Source of the DNA: Campylobacterota bacterium | GTDB taxonomy: Bacteria; Campylobacterota; Campylobacteria; Campylobacterales; Sulfurovaceae | Assembly: GCA_015488875.1 (NCBI GenBank) | Contig: WFMX01000342.1 | Coordinates: 1-6,381 of the forward strand | DNA length: 6,381 nt | Reading direction: 5' to 3' | Part shown: piece by piece, positions 1 through 5,697 of the stretch | Layout: the number at the start of each line of letters is the position of its first letter | Numbering within the stretch: the stretch's first letter is position 1 | Notes under the pieces: generated by a model | What the model was told of the DNA's origin: nothing | The model's database searches: none | What the model saw: the letters and a program-made list of their open reading frames with translations, nothing else | Translations under genes and position numbers: made by a program

Positions 1-102
1 GATGGGGCTACTGTAAGTCCTGTATTGGGTAACGAAGATGGAGCTTCGTTATCAGTAAACATCTACAGGCTGAAGTTGATGTTGACTACTAGCTACGCTT
101 GA
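1..102 (+). CDS. C-terminal fragment of an unidentified convergent protein
   Basis: Frame 1 is open from the window edge for 33 codons and stops at TGA 100-102. The other two plus frames stop within the first 30 bases. The translation ends in a stretch (about residues 17-33, LSVNIYRLKLMLTTSYA) that alternates polar and apolar residues, as in an outer-membrane beta-strand, preceded by a Gly/Asn/Asp turn (GNEDGA). That is seen in the sequence; an outer-membrane or surface role is inference, and the chain lacks the usual terminal Phe. The gene begins outside the window, so neither family nor length can be given. It would run convergently into the DUF805 gene and overlap its last 14 bases. An open run of this length can occur by chance, so the call is tentative. 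Confidence 0.42.
   Translation, partial: DGATVSPVLGNEDGASLSVNIYRLKLMLTTSYA
30..51. terminator. 8-bp perfect inverted repeat, possible terminator for the minus-strand unit
   Basis: TAACGAAG (30-37) and CTTCGTTA (44-51) are perfect complements around a 6-base loop. The hairpin lies 38 bases past the stop of the DUF805 gene, where a terminator for the minus-strand transcript would be expected. No U-tract follows on the minus strand, and the repeat sits inside the probable plus-strand coding frame, so a chance palindrome in coding sequence remains possible. Confidence 0.35.
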
Positions 103-598
103 ATGTATCACTAGGCACAAAGATGAGAGCCAAAAATATAATTAAATTTAGCACATTCGCAGGTCCACTTGTAGATACTGTCGTTGAGGCAGATTGCATC
201 GTGCTATTTGCAGTCGCTACAGTCGCACTCTGCATGACTACCTCATGTGGGGGAAACACTATATTGAGTAATATAGAGAGGATGATTATACCCACTACGG
301 TCCACAATACAGGCAGACCCATATCTCTAATCCTCTTTGCAAATATATTGAATTGACCTGCGGCAAAAGCTATGAAAGCGACCATAAGCAATAGACCTGC
401 CACCATGCCGCCGCCACTCTTCAGGCTCTCACCCATAGCACCCATGTTGCCGTTCATCATATTGCCCAATCCGCCCAAAAGGAATACGCCTCCGAACATA
501 ATCAATGCAAATAAGAAAAACATCAAAAAATAATAGCCCAGATAAGGTAATCCCTTAAGTCTGCCGCTCTTCCATTCACCAAAATATATATCTTTCAT
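89..598 (-). CDS. DUF805-family inner-membrane protein
   Basis: A 169-residue integral membrane protein. Predicted hydrophobic segments are at about 20-43, 66-82, 96-115 and 148-162. The family hallmark is the basic amphipathic stretch after the second segment, here FAKRIRDMGLPVLW (86-99), matching the R-x-x-D-x-G-x-x-x-W pattern of DUF805 (YhaH-like) proteins. The N-terminus (YFGEWKSGRL) also fits, since family members usually begin with a short aromatic/Gly stretch before 'GR'. The biochemical function of DUF805 is not established. Two loops look unusual: a Gly/Met-rich loop at 42-65 with Met at 47, 48, 52, 55 and 65, and a Ser/Thr/Ala-rich loop at 123-147. The ATG start is supported by a strong ribosome site. 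The gene lies 27 nt after the histidine kinase and is probably co-transcribed, so it may be a membrane partner or target of that pathway (inference). Its stop codon TAG is followed at once by a second in-frame TAG. Confidence 0.85.
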   Translation of the reverse strand: MKDIYFGEWKSGRLKGLPYLGYYFLMFFLFALIMFGGVFLLGGLGNMMNGNMGAMGESLKSGGGMVAGLLLMVAFIAFAAGQFNIFAKRIRDMGLPVLWTVVGIIILSILLNIVFPPHEVVMQSATVATANSTMQSASTTVSTSGPANVLNLIIFLALIFVPSDTFKRS

Positions 599-602
599 TG
601 AA

Positions 603-609
603 ACCTCCT
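603..609 (-). promoter_or_regulatory. Strong Shine-Dalgarno for the DUF805 gene
   Basis: On the minus strand AGGAGGT lies here, with AGGAGG ending 5 nt before the ATG at 598-596. This is essentially a full match to the anti-Shine-Dalgarno sequence and is the strongest ribosome site of the four visible (the porin's lies outside). It suggests the DUF805 protein is translated efficiently in its own right and not by coupling to the kinase, whose stop is 27 nt upstream. Confidence 0.8.
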
Positions 610-625
610 CATAATTTATAGAATA

Positions 626-2677
626 TTAAGCCATTATAGCATTATTATATGCAGATAATATAAGTTTTTTGTCAAAAGGTTTGCCGACGAATGTATCGTA
701 CCCTTTTAACTCTTCCATATAAGCATCGCCTGATATAGATATGGTCTTGATCGGTCTAGCATCCCAACTTGCTTCACTCTCTCTGTATCTCCTGATGATC
801 TCTTCACCAGATATCTCTGGTAGATTATTGTCTAAGTAGACTATATCATAAGGGGTGTTATTGTAGAGAGCCTTCTCTAAAAGTCTGATACCATCTGTGC
901 CATTATATGCTATATCTATAGCACATAACTCATCCATAAGCATACTTGAGATTAGTGCTACGCTTATCTTGTCATCGTCTACTATCAACACTTTGGGTCT
1001 TCTCTTCTCGTTTATAAATGTATATAGAGTCTCGGCTACATATCCATACTGTGATATAAGCTTCGCATCTCCTATATCCTCTTTGTCTAACGACAAGAAG
1101 TTCTCCTCTACTACCATGAGTTCATAATTTTTCTCTTTGGCAAAGCTCAGTAGATTTTTGGAGAGTTTGTTTTCAAACACTATCATATGTGTAGTGCTAT
1201 CTGATATATCTTTTCTATCTGTGATGGCATCAATTTTATCAATATTTATACCCATTTTTACCAAATATCTAGCTATATGGTTCGCTACTGATGAGTTCTT
1301 GTTGTCCATAAGTAGGACGATATTTATATGCTCATTCTCTATAGGTTGGAACTTTTTGCTACTATTTTTGACCTCTATGGGCATATCGAAATAAAATATA
1401 CTACCCTTATCTAGCTCGCTATCAAGCTCTAGCTTTCCACCTAGGCTCTGCACATAACTAGCAGATATGGATAAGCCTAGACCAGTACCACCGTACTTAT
1501 CTTTTGTATCATCTTCTGCTTGTTTGAATGCCTCAAATATCTGCTCTTGCTTCTCTTTGGCGATGCCTATGCCACTATCTTTGACATAAATGTGAATCTT
1601 TTCATCTTTTGCCTTATATCGTACCGAAAACTCTATAGTCTCATTTTCGTTTGTGAATTTATAAGCATTGCCTATCAAGTTTATGATAATTCTTTTGAGT
1701 TTTGTACTCTCTACCGTTATCTCTTTTGGTAATTGTGGATCTATAAAGATATTATAGTTTATCTGTTTTTTGTACATATTTGACGAGAAGATCTCTGCGA
1801 TATCAGCAAAAAATTTAAAGGTAGCGACATCCTCTAGATCTGATTTGCAATCATCTCTTTGGCATGAGAGTCCATCTAGTATAGATGTAGTGAGTTGATT
1901 TATGAGGTTTGCACTATCTTTGGCATGATGTATATACTGCTTTAGTCTAGGGTCTTCTATCTTCTCTTCTAAGATCTCAAGGAAGCCAGATAATCCATTG
2001 GAGGGAGTGCGAATATCATGGACTATATTTGATACATAGTCCAATAACTCTTCAGGTGTCTTGGTACTCTCCCTTGATCCTTTGAACTTCTCTAAGTTTT
2101 TATTTGTATCTGTGCTTCTTCTTCTGTGAGTGTTGTTTGGATTGTCATCTCTCTTTCTTCTATCTACCTTGGGATAATCATAATTGGACAGAAATGATAT
2201 CTTTTGAATGCTGTCTATGATAGTGGGCGATATAGCTTTCAAGAGATCCAAGTCATCTATGGTGAAATTCTTTATCTGCCTTATAGTAGAATATGCAGTG
2301 ACGATACCTATAAATCTATCATTCTCTATGAGGGGCAGCATTATTTTTGACTTTATTTTGATGTCGTCAGGATTGTCTATATGTGCCGCATAGCCCTTTT
2401 CGCTAGCTAGGTAGTTTGTCATAGATGCCTCTTTTGTGGCAAAACATTTATATAGCAAGCCTTTTTTGTCCTCAAATGATATCTCTCTTACTCCATTTTT
2501 TCTCTCTCTCGTAAGTTTTGATCTGTTGTCATATACCCATATAGACGATCTCTCGGCATTGGTTATATCCATTACTAATTGCTCTAAGAGATTGTTCATC
2601 TCTATTTTATCTTTAAGTTTATCTAAGTCTTGAGCAAATGATGATAATTTCTCTTCAACAATAGCTATATTTGTCAC
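626..2677 (-). CDS. Soluble GAF-domain hybrid histidine kinase with pseudo-receiver and receiver
   Basis: A 683-residue signalling kinase without membrane segments, so probably cytosolic. Domains in order: GAF sensor (about 22-162); a basic linker (172-200) with two RRK/RRR clusters; HisKA dimerisation domain with phospho-acceptor H220 in VHDIRTP; HATPase with N-box NLIGNAYKF (N333, N337), G1 box DSGIGI (367-372) and G2 box GGTGLGLSI (396-404); a degenerate receiver (about 450-556); and a canonical receiver (562-683) with the acidic cluster D567-D569, phospho-acceptor D616, S649 and K666 in GKPF. In this family ATP-driven autophosphorylation at the His is followed by transfer to the receiver Asp. 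The start is GTG, supported by AAAGGG 5 nt upstream; the next in-frame Met (26) would remove the helix leading into the GAF domain. A promoter lies just upstream. C272 and C277 form a CX4C between HisKA and HATPase. No DNA-binding or enzymatic output domain is present, and the GAF ligand cannot be told from sequence. Confidence 0.95.
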   Translation of the reverse strand: MTNIAIVEEKLSSFAQDLDKLKDKIEMNNLLEQLVMDITNAERSSIWVYDNRSKLTRERKNGVREISFEDKKGLLYKCFATKEASMTNYLASEKGYAAHIDNPDDIKIKSKIMLPLIENDRFIGIVTAYSTIRQIKNFTIDDLDLLKAISPTIIDSIQKISFLSNYDYPKVDRRKRDDNPNNTHRRRSTDTNKNLEKFKGSRESTKTPEELLDYVSNIVHDIRTPSNGLSGFLEILEEKIEDPRLKQYIHHAKDSANLINQLTTSILDGLSCQRDDCKSDLEDVATFKFFADIAEIFSSNMYKKQINYNIFIDPQLPKEITVESTKLKRIIINLIGNAYKFTNENETIEFSVRYKAKDEKIHIYVKDSGIGIAKEKQEQIFEAFKQAEDDTKDKYGGTGLGLSISASYVQSLGGKLELDSELDKGSIFYFDMPIEVKNSSKKFQPIENEHINIVLLMDNKNSSVANHIARYLVKMGINIDKIDAITDRKDISDSTTHMIVFENKLSKNLLSFAKEKNYELMVVEENFLSLDKEDIGDAKLISQYGYVAETLYTFINEKRRPKVLIVDDDKISVALISSMLMDELCAIDIAYNGTDGIRLLEKALYNNTPYDIVYLDNNLPEISGEEIIRRYRESEASWDARPIKTISISGDAYMEELKGYDTFVGKPFDKKLILSAYNNAIMA

Positions 2678-2682
2678 GGTTA

Positions 2683-2688
2683 CCCTTT
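2683..2688 (-). promoter_or_regulatory. Ribosome site supporting the kinase GTG start
   Basis: AAAGGG on the minus strand ends 5 nt before the GTG at 2677-2675. No in-frame ATG lies between it and codon 26 of the kinase, so this site decides the GTG start. It is weaker than the site in front of the DUF805 gene. Confidence 0.6.
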
Positions 2689-2710
2689 ATAATTAATATC
2701 TATTTTTATT

Positions 2711-2719
2711 ATTATAGCA
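2711..2719 (-). promoter_or_regulatory. Extended -10 promoter of the kinase gene
   Basis: Reading the minus strand, TGCTATAAT matches the extended -10 consensus TGnTATAAT exactly. Transcription would start near 2704, giving a leader of about 27 nt before the GTG. No -35 hexamer sits at 16-18 bp; GTGACA is present but about 20 bp away and overlaps the stop of the oxidoreductase gene. Campylobacterota housekeeping promoters are known to rely on the -10 region rather than a -35, so this is acceptable. It would allow the kinase and DUF805 genes to be expressed apart from the upstream genes. Confidence 0.65.
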
Positions 2720-2738
2720 CATTAATGTCGCCATATTG

Positions 2739-3731
2739 TCACAAAACTTTTATCACATCATCATCGCGACGGAGAGTATTATCATTTTGCAGTAGATGAT
2801 TGGCTATTGCGTGTCCATGATTTAGACCTAGTGCTATGGATCCACCACTCTCTTGGGTTATGTCTCCAGCGACATATAGACCCTCTATCCTAGTCTCATA
2901 GTTGTCGTCATGTACAGGTCTGCCATCTCTCTCCTCTATGCCTGAACTAGACAAAAAGCTACTAGGTGTCGTACCGCCTATGGCGTATATGACACGATCA
3001 TAGCTCACTGGTTCTCTTCCGATATAGTTGACCTTGACTCTGCCCTCATCATCCTCTAGCGACTCTATATTTACACCCAATATCGGCTCTACTTTACCAT
3101 CTTTTATTACCCTATCGATATCTTTTTGATTTGTAGGGTTGGCTCTCCTAAATGTCTCTCTGCGATAACATATGGATACATCATTGTGCTTTGCTAACTC
3201 CACAGCATACTCTATGGCAGAGTCTCCTCCGCCTACTACAAGTACTTTTTCGCCCACGCTACAACTCTCTAGTGTAAAGTCTACTTTTTTCCTGATAGTT
3301 GGCGGTATCTTGTAGCTTGGTTTATTTGGCTTGCCCATTCTGCCTATGGTCACTACTACATATTTGGCTTTTATCGTTTCTCCTGTTATGACCACGCCAA
3401 ATCCATCATCTTCCTTGACTATCTTCTGCACTTCTGTATGTGTCTTCAGCTCTACGGAGTGGTTTTCTAGTACGCTATCAAAAAAATCTAGTGTACTCTC
3501 TTTGGTGCCATCAATGAAGTAGATGTTGCCATCAAGTTCTACTTTTTGACCTTTCCAGTCTTTGTCTACTCTCTTTTTGTCTTTATAAAATTTACGGATG
3601 GTTGCATTGTGATTTTCGTCTTTTTCTAGTATGATGATATCTCTCACCCCTAGCAGATAGTTCTCTACAGCAGTAGCGATACCAGCAGGACCTGCACCTA
3701 TGATAGCCAATTGATAACTTTTCTCTTTCAT
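2739..3731 (-). CDS. FAD-dependent NAD(P)H oxidoreductase, YpdA/thioredoxin-reductase-like, lacking CxxC
   Basis: A 330-residue two-dinucleotide-fold flavoprotein. The FAD site is GAGPAG (12-17), with E36 at the end of the second strand for the ribose. The NAD(P)H site is VVGGGDSAIEYA (165-176). YRRETFRR (189-196) matches the HRRxxxR pattern that binds the NADPH 2'-phosphate in thioredoxin reductases, so NADPH is the likely donor. The C-terminal FAD motif is GLYVAGD (284-290). The only cysteines are C157 and C188, which are not paired, so this is not a classical thioredoxin reductase. The closest described architecture is YpdA, the putative bacillithiol disulfide reductase, or ferredoxin-NADP reductase type 2; bacillithiol is a Firmicutes thiol not expected here. 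The substrate is therefore unknown. The ATG start has GGGG 5 nt upstream. It follows the transpeptidase by 25 nt, so co-transcription is likely, though a functional link is not evident. Confidence 0.88.
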   Translation of the reverse strand: MKEKSYQLAIIGAGPAGIATAVENYLLGVRDIIILEKDENHNATIRKFYKDKKRVDKDWKGQKVELDGNIYFIDGTKESTLDFFDSVLENHSVELKTHTEVQKIVKEDDGFGVVITGETIKAKYVVVTIGRMGKPNKPSYKIPPTIRKKVDFTLESCSVGEKVLVVGGGDSAIEYAVELAKHNDVSICYRRETFRRANPTNQKDIDRVIKDGKVEPILGVNIESLEDDEGRVKVNYIGREPVSYDRVIYAIGGTTPSSFLSSSGIEERDGRPVHDDNYETRIEGLYVAGDITQESGGSIALGLNHGHAIANHLLQNDNTLRRDDDVIKVL

Positions 3732-3736
3732 CTTAT

Positions 3737-3744
3737 CCCCTTTT
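3737..3744 (-). promoter_or_regulatory. Shine-Dalgarno for the oxidoreductase gene
   Basis: AAAAGGGG on the minus strand ends 5 nt before the ATG at 3731-3729 and fills most of the 25-nt gap after the transpeptidase stop. No promoter or terminator fits in this gap, which supports a shared transcript of the two genes. Confidence 0.6.
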
Positions 3745-3756
3745 ATTAAAGTTGCT

Positions 3757-5562
3757 TTAAAATAGTTCCATTTTTTCTAGCTTTTTATATTTTTCACTAT
3801 TTTGTGGACTACCCTCTATATTTTTTGTTGAAGTCGTCTGTTTTGCATCTGACTTTTTGACATTTGCATGTTTTTTACCATTTTTCTTCACATCTATAAA
3901 TCTTCTATCTGGTATCTTAAATGTCGCTTTTTTGTGTCCTGTGCTAGACTCCCATATCATCTGGTCATATAGATATATGTCGTTTTTAAAATATGCTAAC
4001 CCATCTTCTTTGTACACAGTAAAATAGAGTATATGGACTGGTATAGCTTTTGTCAACTTGATGGTTGTCGGCTTAAGAGTAGCCAATATCTGCTGGATCT
4101 TAGCTTCTGTATATCCGCCCTTTGTATGAGCCAATAAAATATTCAAGAGGTCAAACGGCTTATCCACCCTCATACATCCAGAGCTATATATCTTGTACCG
4201 TCTCTCTAGTAGTGACTTGTTGTCTGTGTCATGTAGATACACTGCGTATTTGTTCGGAAACATAAACTTGACTCTTCCTAGTGCATTGGTGTCTCCTGGG
4301 TACTGTACAAATCTATATGGCACATGCCTCTTGCTATGTTCGTATTGGTCAAGGTCTGCATTTGTCACCTCCACCTCTTTTTTGCCCGAAAAAACTCTGA
4401 TATTGTTCTCTTTGAGATAGTTTGGATTTTCTCTCAATACATGGATCAAGTCCCTTTTGATGAGATTGTCAGGTACTGTCCATGTGGGATTGAGTACCAT
4501 GTATGTCATCGTATCGCTAAATATCGGTGTAGGTCTATCTATCCTACCCACCACTATCCCTGTCTTAAATATCTTTTGACCATTACGGTAGTATCTGAGA
4601 TTGAAATCAGGTATATTCACCTCTATATACTCATTCTCAAATCTCTTTGGGTATAGTTTGCACTTGTCCAAGTTGGCTATGATCTGCTGGATGTTTTTTT
4701 TGACTGGTAGATTTAGGTAATATGTCATGACCTTGTCTACCTTGCCATCTACTTTGAGATTGTATCTCTTTTGATATGTGATGACGGCACTCTCTAGCTC
4801 GGCATCGAAGTTTTTATTTATGGGTGCTGATTTGGGGTAGTCGCCTGATATCTGTAGATGTTTTTTTATCTCGATGATCTTTTTGTCTCTGTCTCCTACT
4901 TTGAAGATGGTATTTGTATATGCTATCTTTGGGAGTTTGGACATTATACGATAATCTTTGAGTAAAGATATGAGCTTGATATATCTATCTCTCATTGGTA
5001 TCAGTGAAGATAGGTAGCTGTTGATATCATTGCTCTCAATGCCAGCTATGATACTCTCTACGCTAGGTAGCTTCTTTGGGCTAATCTCCCACTTCGCCTC
5101 TATATCATCACTGGCTTTGAGTGCTTTCATCTTTTTCTTCAAGAGATTCCAATCTACATCACCTTCTGTTATGAAGCGAACGAAACTTACGAAACTGTTG
5201 CTCAGCAATATATCAAGCCTCGCATACACTTCTACCTTTTTGCTAGGCGATATCTCATTGTTGTCTATGAGAAAAAAGAGTTTCTTTATGCTTTTGCTTC
5301 CTAAGAGTTTGTTTTTGTAGTTGTATAGTGGATTATTGAGTGCTTTTATGAGTTCTGATTGTCTATGTTTGTTTTGTTCACCTACCCATATAGGTGCATA
5401 TCCATTTCTCTCATAGAAAGTTTTTACTATATTTTTATTGCGTCCGCTGAGTTTGCTATCTATGGCTACTCTGATAGAGTTGCTTATATCCTCTTTGGAT
5501 ATCGCTCCGCCACTAAGGTATGTCGAGTTGAGTAGTATCAACAAAATTATGATTTTTTTCAC
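3757..5562 (-). CDS. LdtD/YcbB-class murein L,D-transpeptidase
   Basis: A 601-residue exported enzyme that would form 3-3 (meso-diaminopimelate to meso-diaminopimelate) peptidoglycan cross-links, or otherwise use tetrapeptide donors, in the periplasm. Residues 1-20 are a signal peptide (KK, then a Ile/Leu core, ending SGGA). The LdtD-class scaffold region follows (about 45-210; motif FYERNGYAPIWV at 49-60). A peptidoglycan-binding domain spans about 218-285 (hallmark QKRYNLKVDGKVD, 264-276). The YkuD catalytic domain spans about 311-475: H444 in LHDTD and the active-site motif YSSGCMRV (459-466) with nucleophile C463 and R465. SSGC in place of SHGC is usual in the YcbB class; Met at 464 is less usual. 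Residues 556-601 form a Lys/Ser-rich polar tail. Length matches the class (about 600). The GTG start has GGAG 5 nt upstream and precedes the signal peptide directly. Its own promoter lies in the 135-nt gap upstream. Confidence 0.93.
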   Translation of the reverse strand: MKKIIILLILLNSTYLSGGAISKEDISNSIRVAIDSKLSGRNKNIVKTFYERNGYAPIWVGEQNKHRQSELIKALNNPLYNYKNKLLGSKSIKKLFFLIDNNEISPSKKVEVYARLDILLSNSFVSFVRFITEGDVDWNLLKKKMKALKASDDIEAKWEISPKKLPSVESIIAGIESNDINSYLSSLIPMRDRYIKLISLLKDYRIMSKLPKIAYTNTIFKVGDRDKKIIEIKKHLQISGDYPKSAPINKNFDAELESAVITYQKRYNLKVDGKVDKVMTYYLNLPVKKNIQQIIANLDKCKLYPKRFENEYIEVNIPDFNLRYYRNGQKIFKTGIVVGRIDRPTPIFSDTMTYMVLNPTWTVPDNLIKRDLIHVLRENPNYLKENNIRVFSGKKEVEVTNADLDQYEHSKRHVPYRFVQYPGDTNALGRVKFMFPNKYAVYLHDTDNKSLLERRYKIYSSGCMRVDKPFDLLNILLAHTKGGYTEAKIQQILATLKPTTIKLTKAIPVHILYFTVYKEDGLAYFKNDIYLYDQMIWESSTGHKKATFKIPDRRFIDVKKNGKKHANVKKSDAKQTTSTKNIEGSPQNSEKYKKLEKMELF

Positions 5563-5567
5563 ATCTT

Positions 5568-5571
5568 CTCC
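5568..5571 (-). promoter_or_regulatory. Ribosome site supporting the transpeptidase GTG start
   Basis: GGAG on the minus strand ends 5 nt before the GTG at 5562-5560. The GTG codon directly precedes a textbook signal peptide (MKKIIILLILL), so this start is preferred. An ATG overlaps it (5564-5562), but in another frame and followed at once by TGA. Confidence 0.7.
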
Positions 5572-5597
5572 ATATCAATATCATAGATATTCTCTAT

Positions 5598-5637
5598 AGA
5601 TTAATTATAGTGTAAAAAGATTAATTTTGATGTAGAA
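5598..5637. repeat. Two tandem 20-bp imperfect direct repeats
   Basis: On the plus strand, 5598-5617 and 5618-5637 match at 16 of 20 positions; both begin AGATTAATT and both carry TGTA at repeat positions 14-17. They abut without a spacer, so the period is 20 bp, close to two helical turns. Relative to the minus-strand -10 box at 5609-5604, the downstream copy covers the -10 region and the upstream copy covers roughly -21 to -40. This is where an activator or repressor bound to a direct repeat would act. The AT-rich content makes some resemblance expected by chance. Confidence 0.55.
5604..5609 (-). promoter_or_regulatory. -10 box of the transpeptidase promoter
   Basis: TATAAT, a perfect -10 hexamer on the minus strand, preceded by a T-rich stretch (CTTTTTACAC) but with no extended TG and no recognisable -35 at 16-18 bp. 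The predicted start near 5597 gives a leader of about 35 nt before the GTG. It is the only good -10 between the porin terminator and the transpeptidase gene with enough room for a leader carrying the ribosome site. Confidence 0.6.
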
Positions 5638-5662
5638 AGAGAGGTTTTTGTGCGATATAGGG

Positions 5663-5688
5663 CTTGTCAAGCCTTGAAGCTTGACAAG
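5663..5688 (-). terminator. 10-bp perfect hairpin after the outer-membrane protein gene
   Basis: CTTGTCAAGC and GCTTGACAAG are perfect complements around a 6-base loop (TTCAAG on the minus strand). The stem begins 9 nt after the stop of the porin-like gene. No U-run follows directly on the minus strand (CCCTATATC comes next), so it is not a textbook intrinsic terminator; it could instead stabilise the 3' end of the porin mRNA. It separates the porin gene from the downstream unit. Confidence 0.7.
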
Positions 5689-5697
5689 TAAGTATTT

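Noticed and set aside
99..356. 85-codon plus-strand open frame opposite the DUF805 gene
   Set aside because: The minus-strand protein has membrane segments, a family motif and a near-perfect ribosome site; this frame has none of these.
2739..3731. Call as thioredoxin reductase TrxB
   Set aside because: The redox-active CxxC is absent; only C157 and C188 exist, so a thioredoxin-reducing role is not supported.
4324..4656. 110-codon plus-strand open frame
   Set aside because: It lies wholly within the catalytic domain of the transpeptidase, whose motifs are unmistakable; the translation shows no domain-like pattern and is an antisense shadow.
4694..4701. Run of eight T (eight A in the transpeptidase coding strand) as a phase-variation tract
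   Set aside because: It encodes conserved-looking VKKN in frame, and eight A/T is common by chance at this composition; Campylobacterota phase variation usually uses longer G/C tracts.
5021..5320. 99-codon plus-strand open frame with hydrophobic, Ser/Phe-rich translation
   Set aside because: Antisense to the Lys/Glu-rich N-terminal scaffold region of the transpeptidase; reverse complements of Lys/Glu codons give Phe/Leu/Ser, which explains its membrane-like look.
5580..5585. Second -10-like word TATGAT on the minus strand
   Set aside because: Transcription from it would begin at about the ribosome site of the transpeptidase, leaving no usable leader; TATAAT at 5609-5604 is better placed and matches fully.
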